Shown here: in pieces, positions 38,785 to 48,495 of the stretch
Position numbering within the stretch: position 1 is the stretch's first letter
How the letters are laid out: each line of letters starts with the position of its first letter
Origin: Candidatus Nitrotoga sp. AM1P
GTDB taxonomy: Bacteria; Pseudomonadota; Gammaproteobacteria; Burkholderiales; Gallionellaceae
Assembly (NCBI RefSeq): GCF_013168275.1
Contig: NZ_AP019547.1
Span: 558,001-622,000, forward strand
Reading direction: 5' to 3'
DNA: 64,000 bases
Translations under genes and position numbers: made by a program
The notes under the pieces: model-generated
Databases searched by the model: none
Seen by the model: only the letters and a program-made list of their open reading frames with translations
Told to the model about the DNA's origin: nothing

Positions 38785-38897
38785 CGTAACTAATCAGACT
38801 GAAATTTTTTTATAATCCAATAAAATTCTATCTGTGCTTCTTTGGCCTAGCTAACCAGATACTGTATCATTTGAATACGCAAATAAATACGAAATTT

Positions 38898-39863
38898 ATG
38901 AAAGCCATCTTCTTGGATTTTGAGCAGCCTATCGCCGAATTGGCAGGCAAAATTGAGCAACTCCGCTTTGTACAGAATGATTCAGCACTTGATATTTCCG
39001 ATGAGATTAACCGTCTGCAAATAAAAAGCCAGGCGTTGGCCAAGGATATTTACGCCAAGCTCACGCCATGGCAAATCTCACAAGTGTCACGCCATCCACA
39101 ACGCCCCTACACGCTGGATTACATTCAGCACCTGTTTACTGATTTTGAGGAGCTGCATGGAGACCGTTCCTATGCCGATGATCCGGCTATTGTCGGCGGG
39201 CTGGCGCGTTTTAATGGCCAAAGTGTGATGGTAATCGGACATCAAAAAGGGCGTGATACCAAGGAGCGACAATATCGTAACTTTGGCATGCCTCGCCCCG
39301 AGGGCTACCGCAAAGCGAAGCGCTTGATGCGGCTGGCGGAGAAATTCGATATTCCTATTATGACTTTTATCGATACCCCAGGTGCGTACCCCGGAATCGG
39401 TGCCGAAGAACGTGGTCAGTCTGAAGCCATTGGCAAAAGCTTGTATGTGATGGCAGAACTGCGGGTACCCTTAATCTGTACGATAATCGGAGAGGGCGGT
39501 TCTGGTGGCGCGTTGGCCATTGCGGTGGGTGACGTGTTGCTGATGCTGCAATACGCCACCTACTCGGTCATCTCGCCCGAGGGCTGCGCTGCCATCCTTT
39601 GGAAAAATGCAGACAAAACGGCTGATGCAGCTGAAACGCTGGGTATCACCGCGACCAGATTGAAGGCGTTGGGGTTGATCGATAAGATCGTTAATGAACC
39701 GCTGGGCGGTGCTCACCGTGATTGTGAAGCAATGATGTTAATCCTGAAAAAAAGCTTACAAGATGCCCTGAAACAGGCGCAATCTCACTCCATGGACAAG
39801 TTGTTGCAGATTCGTTTCAACCGCGTAATGGGCTATGGCAAGTTCAAGGAAGTCGAGCTTTGA
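38898..39863 (+). CDS. accA: acetyl-CoA carboxylase carboxyltransferase subunit alpha
   Basis: AccA is half of the carboxyltransferase that moves CO2 from biotin to acetyl-CoA, the first step of fatty-acid synthesis. The ATG at 38898 gives 321 residues starting [20 protein letters not shown], the standard start; an in-frame TTG at 38871 is less likely. Further motifs are [53 protein letters not shown] and [11 protein letters not shown]. The 3' end overlaps tilS by 29 bases. Confidence 0.96.
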   Translation: MKAIFLDFEQPIAELAGKIEQLRFVQNDSALDISDEINRLQIKSQALAKDIYAKLTPWQISQVSRHPQRPYTLDYIQHLFTDFEELHGDRSYADDPAIVGGLARFNGQSVMVIGHQKGRDTKERQYRNFGMPRPEGYRKAKRLMRLAEKFDIPIMTFIDTPGAYPGIGAEERGQSEAIGKSLYVMAELRVPLICTIIGEGGSGGALAIAVGDVLLMLQYATYSVISPEGCAAILWKNADKTADAAETLGITATRLKALGLIDKIVNEPLGGAHRDCEAMMLILKKSLQDALKQAQSHSMDKLLQIRFNRVMGYGKFKEVEL

Positions 39864-41187
39864 TTTAACGGAGCACGTCGCCGACGCGCTCTCCCCCTTG
39901 CTTCCAGCGGACAGCTCTATCCTGCTTGGGTTGAGCGGTGGTGTTGATTCGGTCGTTCTGCTGCACCTGCTACAGCACCTTTCCCTCCGTTGCTCATGGC
40001 ATTTAAGCGCATTACACGTACATCACGGTATCAATTCGAAGGCGGATGTTTGGGCGGTATTTTGTGCTGATTTGTGCGCGCTCTATGGAGTCTCCCTGCA
40101 AGTCGAACATGTAAATATCGCGCCGTTACGCTCGCTAGGTATTGAAGCGGCAGCGCGAAAACTTCGTCACGCCGCGCTTGCACAACAGCAAGTGGATTTT
40201 GTAGCACTGGCGCACCATCTTGATGACCAAGCTGAAACTTTGCTGCTGCAATTGCTGCGCGGGGCTGGAGTACGCGGCGTAAGCGCCATGCCAGCGATAA
40301 AGCATCGTGCTAATGCCCCGACACTGTTACGCCCTTTACTTAATGTTTCTCGCTCCATATTGCTGAAATACGCCCAACAGCATAACCTTCAATGGGTGGA
40401 AGATGAAAGCAATGCTGATGACACTTACCCACGCAATTTCTTACGTCATCGCATACTGCCGCTGTTAGAACAACGCTTTCCAGCCTATCGCAAAACTTTG
40501 TTGCGCAGCGCACAGCATTTTGCCGAGGCAACTGAACTACTGGATGAGTTGGCACAGCAGGATGCGGATGGGGCAATATCAGATAACTGTTTGAATATTA
40601 AAAAATTGCGTATGTTAGGCATTGTACGAGGAAAAAATTTATTGCGTTATTTCCTTACAGCGCAGGGGGCAGCCATTCCAGACAGTACACGGCTACAAGA
40701 AATGCTGCGCCAGCTGTGCAATGCTCGCCAAGATGCACAGGTGTGCATCGACTGGCAGGGCTGGCAAATGCGTCGATATCGCGACCACGCTTACACTATG
40801 CCTGCGTTGCCGCCGCCAGTTGAATTTACCGTTATGTGGCATGGTGAAGCAGAAATATTGTTGCCTCCACCACACGGTGTGCTTTATTTTAGAAATACCA
40901 TCGGGCAGGGTATCAGTGTGGCAAAGTTACAACTCGGAATTGTCAAAATTCGTTCGCGTCGTGGCGGCGAAACCATTCGAGTGGATGCGGCACGACCGCA
41001 GCGAGACTTAAAAAATCTGTTACAGAAGCATGAGATGCTACCGTGGCAACGCGACTTATTACCCTTACTTTTTTGCGATACTGACTTAGTGTGTGTCCCT
41101 GGCATAGGAATAGCCAACACATATCAGGCTCAGTCGAATGAAGCTGGCGTAGTAGCCATTTGGCGCGCAGATCTCAATACAGCATAA
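39835..41187 (+). CDS. tilS: tRNA(Ile)-lysidine synthase TilS
   Basis: TilS converts C34 of the tRNA-Ile CAU anticodon to lysidine, allowing AUA decoding. The 450-residue product has the PP-loop [17 protein letters not shown] near residue 33, the LHVHHGIN and [21 protein letters not shown] motifs, and [16 protein letters not shown]. It also has a C-terminal TilS domain with [10 protein letters not shown]. The start overlaps the accA end, a common arrangement in betaproteobacteria. Confidence 0.95.
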   Translation: MASSRKSSFDLTEHVADALSPLLPADSSILLGLSGGVDSVVLLHLLQHLSLRCSWHLSALHVHHGINSKADVWAVFCADLCALYGVSLQVEHVNIAPLRSLGIEAAARKLRHAALAQQQVDFVALAHHLDDQAETLLLQLLRGAGVRGVSAMPAIKHRANAPTLLRPLLNVSRSILLKYAQQHNLQWVEDESNADDTYPRNFLRHRILPLLEQRFPAYRKTLLRSAQHFAEATELLDELAQQDADGAISDNCLNIKKLRMLGIVRGKNLLRYFLTAQGAAIPDSTRLQEMLRQLCNARQDAQVCIDWQGWQMRRYRDHAYTMPALPPPVEFTVMWHGEAEILLPPPHGVLYFRNTIGQGISVAKLQLGIVKIRSRRGGETIRVDAARPQRDLKNLLQKHEMLPWQRDLLPLLFCDTDLVCVPGIGIANTYQAQSNEAGVVAIWRADLNTA

Positions 41188-41344
41188 GTTCCCGACTGAA
41201 TTGGAATAACAATTGTGCCGGGGTTGTCCACGATTTTTATATTAAAACGGAGCTTCAATTAATTCAGTTCATCAAACTGGATGGTGAAGTGGTTCAGAGC
41301 GGCTTTCCAGCCTTATTGGCTTTGCTGTATAAATCATTTTCGGA

Positions 41345-41677
41345 TTATCTATAGCTAATTGCAGGGTAACCTTCCCTTATTAATATCTTAACTTTCCCAT
41401 AAGTTGAAATAACTTTTATAACTTCTTTTTGTTTAATAAAGTCAAAGAGTTCGATGGTTGTATGTGCCTGCAAATACTGATCACTAATTTTAAATTCTTT
41501 GGTAACTCCGGAAATTTCCATATAAAAAACGACCTCATCAGCATTAGATTCATGCTTATGCCTGACTTTACACTCAGGAATAATATTTAACAGATGTTTA
41601 CTTATTGCTTCATGTTTTACTTTCATTTCGTTCGTCTGAGGTAATTTAAACCATTTTATCATCCAGTTTGTTAGCAT
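41345..41677 (-). CDS. hypothetical protein
   Basis: A 110-residue AT-rich frame (MLTNWMIKWFKLPQTNEMKV then KHEAISKHLLNIIPE) ends GYPAISYR. It is mostly polar with no signal peptide or clear motif. The start is unsure, as no good ribosome-binding site is seen before the first ATG, and internal ATGs at residues 6 and 18 are alternatives. I do not recognise it. It stands between tilS and the HU gene. The 402 bases from 41678 to 42079 show no further gene and must contain the HU promoter. Confidence 0.45.
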   Translation of the reverse strand: MLTNWMIKWFKLPQTNEMKVKHEAISKHLLNIIPECKVRHKHESNADEVVFYMEISGVTKEFKISDQYLQAHTTIELFDFIKQKEVIKVISTYGKVKILIREGYPAISYR

Positions 41678-42079
41678 TTAATTATGTACGTACGTTCTAG
41701 CTTAATTGCGGAATATTAGTTGGAGTTACTAATGATAAGTACCCGAGAATTAAGTTCCTTCCGATTTTACTCTTCCAACAAATTTAGTTACATGCTACCA
41801 GTTTTTTACTATGCCGAGAGTTGAGTACTTCATGAACAAAAAAGTCGGGTATTGCTTGGAAGCTGAATACAAATCTTGGAAAACTACTCGGATCAAATGT
41901 CCGAGCAGTTCTTAATAAGAACTATTCCGGGCGTAAATGAAGTCTCAAATTGTAAACTCAACAAGATCAATACAACTAAATTTATTATTGCAGGGTGCAA
42001 TAGTTTTTATAATTTCTTGTAATTGATACGATGACTTGGTACAGTTCACCGTCTTTTCAACCACACGGAAGTCAACATC

Positions 42080-42373
42080 ATGAATAAATCAGAATTGATT
42101 GATGCAGTAGCTAAATCCACTAAGCAGACAAAGTCCAGTATAGAAGAAACCTTGAATGCACTAACGGCTGCGATTCAAACTTCTTTAACAAAAGGCAATA
42201 ACGTCCAACTAATAGGTTTTGGTACGTTTGCCGTAGAAGCCCGCGCTGCAAGAATTGGTCGCAATCCAGCCACAGGCAAAGAATTAAAGATACCAGCCAA
42301 GAATGTTGTTAAATTCAAAGTCGGCAGTAAATTAAAAGATGCGGTCGCTGGCGCAAAAACCAAGAAAAAATAA
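42080..42373 (+). CDS. hup: HU-family DNA-binding protein
   Basis: The 97-residue product is a histone-like protein that bends DNA as a dimer. It starts MNKSELIDAVAKSTKQTKSS, has the core VQLIGFGTFAVEARAARIGRNP, the DNA-binding arm RNPATGKELKIPA, and a Lys-rich tail GAKTKKK, slightly longer than the usual 90 residues. It is monocistronic, or forms a unit with the small Lys-rich gene 128 bases downstream. Confidence 0.93.
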   Translation: MNKSELIDAVAKSTKQTKSSIEETLNALTAAIQTSLTKGNNVQLIGFGTFAVEARAARIGRNPATGKELKIPAKNVVKFKVGSKLKDAVAGAKTKKK

Positions 42374-42500
42374 CAGGATATTCTTTAAAGCAGCCAACAT
42401 CTGCGGGATATCGGTATTTTAACCTTCTGCAGATTAATTAAATCAAAAATCGGACACAGAGTTATTCTTTATAATTTAAATATTATCAAGGAGTAAAATT

Positions 42501-42614
42501 ATGAGCAAAGGTCAGGAAAGTAAAAAGGCAGTCAAAAAAGAACCGACTAAAACTCTGAAAGAAAAAAAGGCTGCAAAGAAGATAAAAAAGGATGAAAAGA
42601 TGCGCCAAGGATAA
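42501..42614 (+). CDS. small Lys-rich protein
   Basis: A 37-residue, very basic product (MSKGQESKKAVKKEPTKTLK then EKKAAKKIKKDEKMRQG) begins after a strong AAGGAG ribosome-binding site at 42488-42493. Similar short MSKGQ...KK...P-x-K-T proteins occur in other betaproteobacteria, as far as I recall. The composition suggests nucleic-acid binding, but no function is known. It lies just downstream of the HU gene and upstream of a very strong terminator. Confidence 0.7.
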   Translation: MSKGQESKKAVKKEPTKTLKEKKAAKKIKKDEKMRQG

Positions 42615-42750
42615 ATACAATATCAACATCTAGCATCCGCCAAAAAACGCTTAACGGTAAGTAACGAAGAGTGTTAGCGAAAGTTTGAGATGCCGGTGTA
42701 TTTCACGAAAATTGGTTAGTTTTTTGAGGTTTTCAAGGATCAGCAATCTT

Positions 42751-42790
42751 AAGGTGTTGCGTAATAATGAATTACGCAACACCTTTTTTA
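42751..42790 (+). terminator. strong intrinsic terminator
   Basis: A perfect 15-bp stem (AAGGTGTTGCGTAAT at 42751-42765 and its complement at 42771-42785) with a 5-base loop is followed by a T run. It ends the HU/Lys-rich unit and, because the stem begins with AA on the other strand, may also act on the convergent protease gene at 42920. The rest of 42615-42919 shows no gene. Confidence 0.88.
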
Positions 42791-42919
42791 TTGAATTTAT
42801 CTTAAGGATATGGTGGCGCTCACCTTTCCATATCAGGCATGAATAGGCATTAGTTTTGGATTTGAAATGAGCGTACTTCGAGACAGACGAGCCCCGATTT
42901 CATAGTTAATTCGTTATCT

Positions 42920-44062
42920 TCAATTCCCCGGTTGCAGGGCTACAGCTAGATCTCGCTTTTCACCTTGATGCATTACGGTCAGCTGGACCACATCGCCAAT
43001 TTTGTGATCATCAAGACGGGCCAGCAATTTTTGTACTGAATAAACATCCTTGCCATTAACCGCCACGAGAATGTCGCCAAGAGCCATACCTTGTTGGGTT
43101 ACTGTCACACCTTTGAGACCCGCTTTTTCGGCGGCTGATCCCGGGTGCACGCGCAGTACCACTACACCCTTGGTACCAGTGATAGCATTCAATCGCTCGT
43201 TGATTTGTTCATCAGCCTCGATACCCAAGGCTGGACGAAGATATTTTCCACTCTTGATTAATTGTGGCACCACGCGCATGACGGTGTCCACAGGGACGGC
43301 AAAACCAATGCCGGCGGATGCCCCGCTGGGGCTATAAATGGCAGTATTTATGCCAATGAGACGCCCCGCTGAATCCAGCAGTGGGCCGCCCGAGTTGCCA
43401 GGGTTGATGGCTGCATCGGTCTGAATCAGATGTTCGATGGCAGGGCCGATATTCCCGGCCAATGAACGATCAAGCGCTGAGACGATACCGTTGGTCAGTG
43501 TCCAATCCAAGCCAAAAGGGTTGCCGATAGCAAAAACCTTCTGACCCACCTTCAGATCGTGACTGGTGCCCACCGGCACAGGCGGGGGACGCTTGAAACC
43601 TACGCCGATGCGTAACACTGCAATATCGTGCGCGGGACTGGCGCCAATCAGAGCCGCCTTGTAGGCTCGGCCATCGGCCAACTTTACTGTGGCACCAGAA
43701 GCATTTTCAATCACGTGGTAGTTAGTAACTACATGGCCAGCGTCATCCCAGATGAAGCCGGAGCCTGTCCCTTTAGGTACGGCAAAGACGTTGCGTGTCC
43801 ACGCATCGCGCACCAGCGCGGCGGTGGAAATAAATACTACCGAGTTGCGGGATTTTTCGAACAATTCGATAGTGCTTTTTTCATCGGCGGCTAGATCACC
43901 CCGGGCAGTAACCGCACGAGGTTGACCTTTAGAGGGAGTCCATAGTGATTCGATGGCTGGCAACAGTGTCCATAACAGCATCAATGCCGCTACCATTATG
44001 ACAATGGCCACTAGACGGCGGTAAAATGGATCGTATGTTTTTCGACTGGGTTCAATATCCAT
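42920..44062 (-). CDS. membrane-anchored DegS/HtrA-type serine protease
   Basis: The 380-residue product has an N-terminal membrane anchor (about residues 16-36), a trypsin-like protease domain and one PDZ domain. The catalytic triad is visible as His in VVTNYHVIENA, Asp in SPAHDIAVLRI and Ser in INPGNSGGPLLD. The PDZ domain spans about residues 275-375 (VVVLRVHPGSAAEKAGLKG, LGDILVAVNGKDV). A single PDZ domain and a membrane anchor are the DegS/AlgW arrangement rather than the two-PDZ DegP one. The role may be envelope stress sensing or periplasmic quality control; no rseA/rpoE genes are nearby. Confidence 0.88.
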   Translation of the reverse strand: MDIEPSRKTYDPFYRRLVAIVIMVAALMLLWTLLPAIESLWTPSKGQPRAVTARGDLAADEKSTIELFEKSRNSVVFISTAALVRDAWTRNVFAVPKGTGSGFIWDDAGHVVTNYHVIENASGATVKLADGRAYKAALIGASPAHDIAVLRIGVGFKRPPPVPVGTSHDLKVGQKVFAIGNPFGLDWTLTNGIVSALDRSLAGNIGPAIEHLIQTDAAINPGNSGGPLLDSAGRLIGINTAIYSPSGASAGIGFAVPVDTVMRVVPQLIKSGKYLRPALGIEADEQINERLNAITGTKGVVVLRVHPGSAAEKAGLKGVTVTQQGMALGDILVAVNGKDVYSVQKLLARLDDHKIGDVVQLTVMHQGEKRDLAVALQPGN

Positions 44063-44126
44063 GAGTCAATACCGGTCAGCTAATAAATCCTTTTCATCCG
44101 AGCTGCATTGTTACGCCCCATACAGT

Positions 44127-44339
44127 TTATGGCAAAATTCCAAACTTTATCATTGACTGTTCAATCAAAGGTCTGAATTGTTCAGGACACGGGTATTCGC
44201 GCTGACCGGGTGAGATACGGTTCGGAGCTTGTCGAAGCTGCAAACCATTAAGTTCCTTAACGTGAGCAATCCAGCAACTTTTTACAACTACTTTGTGAAT
44301 GCTACGAATATCATCTTGAATCTGCTTATAAGTTGCCAT
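44127..44339 (-). CDS. conserved small protein of unknown function
   Basis: The 70-residue product (MATYKQIQDDIRSIHKVVVK then SCWIAHVKELNGL) has the widely conserved pattern T-C/S-C-W-I-A-H-V-K-E-L-N-G-L and ends P-C-P-E-x-x-R-P-x-I-E. A good ribosome-binding site (AAGGAG) precedes the ATG. I know similar proteins as uncharacterised 'hypothetical' entries in many proteobacteria. It may follow the tRNA genes on the same strand. Confidence 0.7.
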   Translation of the reverse strand: MATYKQIQDDIRSIHKVVVKSCWIAHVKELNGLQLRQAPNRISPGQREYPCPEQFRPLIEQSMIKFGILP

Positions 44340-44481
44340 TTACTCTCCTTAGAGAAATAAAAAATGCTCACATCACTGAGAGCTGCATATTTATTTGTGC
44401 TGATGAGGTGAAAAATCGTCGGTTTACTGATCTCAAATGGAATCCATTTCCGAGATAAATCCGAGAAAAAATGCAAAGAAT

Positions 44482-44507
44482 AATGGCCTGATTTACTACA
44501 AGCCATT
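44482..44507 (-). terminator. probable terminator after the tRNA-Ala/tRNA-Glu pair
   Basis: On the minus strand AATGGCTTG pairs with CAGGCCATT (one G-U pair) around an 8-base loop and is followed by a short T-containing stretch. It lies 9 bases after the encoded CCA of tRNA-Glu. Confidence 0.5.
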
Positions 44508-44515
44508 GTTTTATT

Positions 44516-44591
44516 TGGCGTCCCCAACGAGATTCGAACTCGTGTTACCGCCGTGAAAGGGCGGTGTCCTAGGCCTCTAGACGATGGGGAC
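44516..44591 (-). tRNA. tRNA-Glu (anticodon TTC)
   Basis: The 76-base minus-strand sequence starts GTCCCC and ends GGGGAC-G-CCA, with CCA encoded. The T-arm GAGTTCGAATCTC and the anticodon stem CCGCC/GGCGG hold the loop CTTTCAC, giving anticodon TTC. It is downstream of tRNA-Ala and of gltX, the synthetase gene for this very tRNA. Confidence 0.95.
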
Positions 44592-44614
44592 TAAAGGGCT
44601 TGGTGATGCCATTT

Positions 44615-44690
<76 letters not shown>

Positions 44691-44751
44691 AAAATGTGCG
44701 CGCATTATAATGATCGAGCCTATCCTTGTAAAGCTGAATACCTGGTATGTG

Positions 44752-46143
44752 CTAAAGATGTCGTGCTATACGCGCCAATACGACCTCGCGTGAAAACAGC
44801 ATTAATACTGCATCTACCGAGGGTGTCTGGGTTTGCCCAGTGAGCATTACGCGCAACGGCATAGCTAACTTAGGCATTTTCAAGCCATGCTTATTTACTA
44901 TTTCCTTAATTACTACCCCAATCGCTACCGCTTCCCAAGTTACATCTTTCAGGCGCTCCACCAGTTCCTGCAAAGCAGGTATCGCTTCAGCAGACAGTTG
45001 GGCATTCAGCAATTCCTGATTGGGATGCAAGTCGATATAAAATACTTCTGCTGCATCTGCCAATTCGTTGAGAGTGACGACTCGTTCTTTATAAAGGGCA
45101 ATTATGGCCTCTAGTGCAGGTACGGCGCTCACCAATACGCCCCGTGCTTCCAAGCGCGGACGTGTTAGCGCAGCAAGCCGCGTATTATCGGCCTGCTTTA
45201 TATAGTGCTGATTGAGCCAGTTTAATTTCTCTGTATTAAATTGTGCCGCAGAGGGCGTGATATGGTCGAGGTCGAACCACGCACAAAACTGCTCCACCGA
45301 AAAAACTTCATCATTACCGTGTGACCATCCCAGTCTTGCCAGGTAATTAATCACTGCCTCCGGCAAATAACCCTGTTCATCATATTGCATCACGCTAACT
45401 GCACCATGACGCTTGGACAGTTTCTGCCCGTCGTCACCTAATATCATCGACAGATGTGCGTACTGCGGCACATTGGCGCCCAATGCCTTGAGAATATTGA
45501 TCTGACGTGGCGTATTATTGACATGGTCATCGCCGCGTATCACGTGCGTAATGCCCATATCCCAATCATCCACTACTACGCAAAAATTGTAGGTAGGCGT
45601 ACCATCAGCACGAGCAATAATGAGATCATCTAGCTCTTCATTATCAAATTCAACAAGCCCTTTCACCAAATCTTTCCACGTTACCAATCCTTTAGCAGGA
45701 TTCTTGAAACGCACCACGGGCATCGTTTCAGCAGGTGGTTCAGGCAGTATCTTGCCGGATTCTGGGCGCCAGCGACCGTCGTAACGGGGTTTTTCACCAC
45801 TTGCACGTTGGGCATCACGCATAGTTTCCAGTTCACTTGGTGAGGCGTAACAGTAATAGGCTAACCCCTGCGCCAACATATGCTGAATCACCTCTTTATA
45901 TCGCTCCATACACTGCATTTGATAGAATGGGCCTTCGTCATAACTCAGATTAAGCCAAGCCATGCCATCTAGAATGGCTTGCACCGCCTCCGGTGTGGAA
46001 CGTTCTACATCAGTATCTTCAATGCGCAAGATAAAAGTGCCATCATGCTTACGGGCATAAGCCCAAGAGAATAGTGCAGTGCGGGCTCCGCCGATATGCA
46101 GATAACCCGTGGGGCTAGGGGCGAAACGAGTACGTATGGGCAT
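44752..46143 (-). CDS. gltX: glutamyl-tRNA synthetase
   Basis: GltX charges tRNA-Glu. The 463-residue product starts [20 protein letters not shown] with the HIGH-type motif HIGG, has [11 protein letters not shown], the [17 protein letters not shown] motif and the KMSKS-type motif [10 protein letters not shown]. The C-terminal anticodon-binding domain is complete. It is transcribed towards, and probably with, tRNA-Ala and tRNA-Glu. Confidence 0.97.
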   Translation of the reverse strand: MPIRTRFAPSPTGYLHIGGARTALFSWAYARKHDGTFILRIEDTDVERSTPEAVQAILDGMAWLNLSYDEGPFYQMQCMERYKEVIQHMLAQGLAYYCYASPSELETMRDAQRASGEKPRYDGRWRPESGKILPEPPAETMPVVRFKNPAKGLVTWKDLVKGLVEFDNEELDDLIIARADGTPTYNFCVVVDDWDMGITHVIRGDDHVNNTPRQINILKALGANVPQYAHLSMILGDDGQKLSKRHGAVSVMQYDEQGYLPEAVINYLARLGWSHGNDEVFSVEQFCAWFDLDHITPSAAQFNTEKLNWLNQHYIKQADNTRLAALTRPRLEARGVLVSAVPALEAIIALYKERVVTLNELADAAEVFYIDLHPNQELLNAQLSAEAIPALQELVERLKDVTWEAVAIGVVIKEIVNKHGLKMPKLAMPLRVMLTGQTQTPSVDAVLMLFSREVVLARIARHL

Positions 46144-46440
46144 AATTTTTAATCAGTAATTTTAGTCAGAACAGAAGGCACATTTTACGCCACCCTGCCG
46201 CTCACACTACTATCAAAGTTAGGATTAAATAGATTTACCCAGTCTTGCAGCATATAAACTGTCCGTTTTTGATTTCTCTTTTTTCAAATCATTGCGACGG
46301 ATTTGCGTAGCGGCTGAGAGTTGTTACAAAAGCAAACATCCATATATTTACCAATGACAGCCTCTAATTTTTGAAAGCTGGCGAATGTTCCATGACGTAG
46401 GCGTAGCTTGCTGTTCACTTTGGGTCCAACATAGTATTTT

Positions 46441-47974
46441 CCAACTCAGGTATGAGCCTGAAGCAGTTACGGACTTAATGATTTGATGGTGCGGGTTGGT
46501 CGGGTTAAAAATAAAGTTTAATGGATTTTTGCTAATCGGTTTTGAGTTTATTTTTTATGATTCCAGTCTCAAGAATTGGTGCTTTTCCGGTGTCGTTTTT
46601 CGATCAGTTATGCCCGGCGTTTTGGTTTTACAAAACCTTCAAATAATTCACTCCTGGCGCGTTGCATTTCCTGGGCCGCAGCCAAGTCTGTTTTAGACTA
46701 CGCAAGCGCCTGCAAAGCTTCCAGCGTGATGCCCTTTTTGAGGGTGACCCAACCCTTTGTCTTCAACTGCACCCAGCACTCCAGCGGAGTTTTCACATCC
46801 TCGTCTTTATAGCGCTTTATGATTTTGCCTTTCGGGCTAATGATCTCGGTCGCAAACATGAACGGGCGGTGAAAATTGAGCCATGGATTGAACGTTTCCT
46901 GATAGAACGCATTGATAGGTTTAGCGTACTTCTGGGGGATATGTTCGTAGCCCATGTGCATGCGCACCACACTGGCATTCTTGCTCTCTGCCAGCGCGTT
47001 ATTGTTACTGTGGCGCGAGCGCGATTTGGTTTGTTCGATGCGCAGTTTCTCAAGGATTCTCGCCACTGGGCCGTTGATGTACTCGGAACCGTTGTCCGAG
47101 TGAAAGCCCAAAATCACAAACGGGAATTGTTCGATGATTAACTCCAGTACGGGCAACAAAAATGCCTCGCTGATACCCTGCACGCACGCCTCGACTTGCC
47201 ACTGGCTCACAGCGTCAACGCAGGTGATGTGATATACGCCCTTGATGCCGTCAAGATCGCCCTGGTGGACGGTGTCGATACGCACAGAACCGACCCTCCC
47301 ATTGGGGCGTGGCACTTTGCGTACTCCGATGGAATTGCGCACCGGATGGGTCTTGATGAAAATCACCCGCAAGGCTTGATAACCCGTGCTTTTGCGCAGG
47401 TGCGAAACAGACAACGTAGATAGCCGCTCATAACGTGTATCGCCATAGACGCTGTAAGCACGCGGCAAGCGGTGCGCTATTGCCGGGCCACACGCGTCTT
47501 CATTGGCTTTGTCCCTCTCGACGAGCAGTGCGATATCGATAGCCGTGTATTTGCGCGCAAAGGGAGCCGTAGGCGCACGATAGCGTTTGGACAGGGGTAC
47601 GGCAGCTAAACGGTTTGTGAACCACTGCGTGACCAGACGGGTGACCTGCGCAAGGCTGTAGCCGCTGGTGACTGGCAGATACTTCAGCAGCACACCTTTC
47701 TCTCGCTTGCCTTGTCTGGGGTAGTCAAAGCGCTTGAGCACGCGGCTAATGTGCTCGTAGCGCTCGCTGTCGTCACCAGACTTTGTGAACTCAATCTGGG
47801 TGCAGCCATTGAGAAATTGCTCGATCTGTTCAATCGCACAAAGCCGTGTTTCGTTCATGTTGATCATCATCCTGGTAATGATCAACCCACATCTTTAAAT
47901 CAACCTCAGATTCCTCGCTTCAGACTCATTCCTCGTTGGAAATACGGCTTTCGTTCAGGCTCATACCACATTGG
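46441..47974 (-). mobile_element. insertion sequence with an integrase-type (DDE) transposase
   Basis: Inverted ends CCAACTCAGGTATGAGCCTG (from 46441) and, inverted, CCAATGTGGTATGAGCCTGA (from 47974) share the block GGTATGAGCCTGAA and bound about 1.53 kb. The single large gene reads on the minus strand. No clear target duplication is seen directly outside the ends. The integrase-core transposase suggests the IS481 or IS3-related group. The 297 bases between gltX and this element show no gene that I can recognise. Confidence 0.7.
46608..47858 (-). pseudogene. integrase-core transposase interrupted by an amber codon near its end
   Basis: From MNETRLCAIEQIEQFLNGCT the frame runs about 386 codons to a TAG at 46698-46700. 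The DDE triad is complete: Asp in SVRIDTVHQGDL, Asp in GFHSDNGSEYIN, and Glu in NNALAESKNASVV. After the TAG the same frame continues SKTDLAAAQEMQRARSELF, then EGFVKPKRRA, and ends in TAA at 46608-46610, a plausible normal C-terminus. The amber codon therefore removes about 30 residues. The catalytic core is unaffected, so residual activity cannot be excluded. Confidence 0.75.
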
Positions 47975-47987
47975 ATAAGGCTAACAT

Positions 47988-48016
47988 TTGAGCTTGACTT
48001 GGAATTCGATTATAAT
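47988..48016 (+). promoter_or_regulatory. promoter of tRNA-Val
   Basis: TTGAGC at 47988-47993 and a perfect TATAAT at 48011-48016 are separated by 17 bases. The tRNA begins 15 bases after the -10 box. The left part of the promoter lies only about 14 bases outside the end of the insertion sequence. Confidence 0.7.
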
Positions 48017-48030
48017 GCTACGCTTTATGT

Positions 48031-48107
48031 AGGCGCGTAGCTCAGCTGGTTAGAGCACCACCTTGACATGGTGGGGGTCGTTGGTTCGAGTCCAATCGCG
48101 CCTACCA
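48031..48107 (+). tRNA. tRNA-Val (anticodon GAC)
   Basis: The 77-base sequence starts AGGCGCGTAGCTCAGCTGG and ends CGCGCCT-A-CCA. The anticodon stem CCACC/GGTGG holds the loop TTGACAT with anticodon GAC, and the T-arm is TTGGTTCGAGTCCAA. CCA is encoded. Decayed phage genes lie just downstream. Confidence 0.95.
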
Positions 48108-48200
48108 CTGATTAGATAGTAAAATCAGTGGCTTATAGAAAATGAAGCCAGCAATAAAGTTGTGAAAATTCCCTTTGTGGACTTTTTCAGCACCTCTTCC

Positions 48201-48476
48201 TTAAGCCGCCAATACCCGATACTGATTAAGTAATAAGTAAAACGTCCGGTTCGTGTAGAGTGCATCCCCAGCCTGCAAAACAAGGTTTTCAAACAGGTCA
48301 GCAACCAACAGGCAGCAAGTCGCTTTCACAGGTGCAGGCGCTTGGCCCAGCCCGTAAGTTATCCCGATATAACCTTCGATAAATGCGGTAGCAGCCGCTA
48401 TATTCATTACCAACTTATCGTTGAAATCATCACCATCTATCCGGCAGTGTTCCTTTGCTTCTTGTAGAGTTAGCAT
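48201..48476 (-). CDS. phage head-tail connector protein (gp6-like)
   Basis: The 91-residue product starts MLTLQEAKEHCRIDGDDFND and continues with two helices. This is the pattern of the HK97 gp6-like connector family (L-x-E-A-K-x-x-x-R-I-D-x-D-x-x-D). It normally sits downstream of the capsid gene in the head module. Here portal, protease and capsid genes are missing between it and the terminase remnant, so it is part of a decayed prophage. Confidence 0.75.
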   Translation of the reverse strand: MLTLQEAKEHCRIDGDDFNDKLVMNIAAATAFIEGYIGITYGLGQAPAPVKATCCLLVADLFENLVLQAGDALYTNRTFYLLLNQYRVLAA

Positions 48477-48495
48477 TTAGTTTTCCTTAATTGAA

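Noticed and set aside
41192..41344. Frame after tilS with FYIKTELQLIQFIKLDGEVV that vaguely resembles an S4-domain start
   Set aside because: Similarity is too weak, the frame has no proper start, and it overlaps the tilS end.
41985..42013. TATAAT at 42008-42013 considered as the HU promoter
   Set aside because: The only -35 candidates are poor (TTATTG) or too close (TTGCAG with 14 bases), so the promoter cannot be placed with confidence.
46144..46440. AT-rich gap between gltX and the insertion sequence, examined for transposase remains
   Set aside because: No frame or motif could be supported on either strand.
48031..48107. tRNA-Val considered as the attachment site of the decayed prophage
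   Set aside because: I found no second copy of the tRNA 3' end downstream, and no integrase gene is present.
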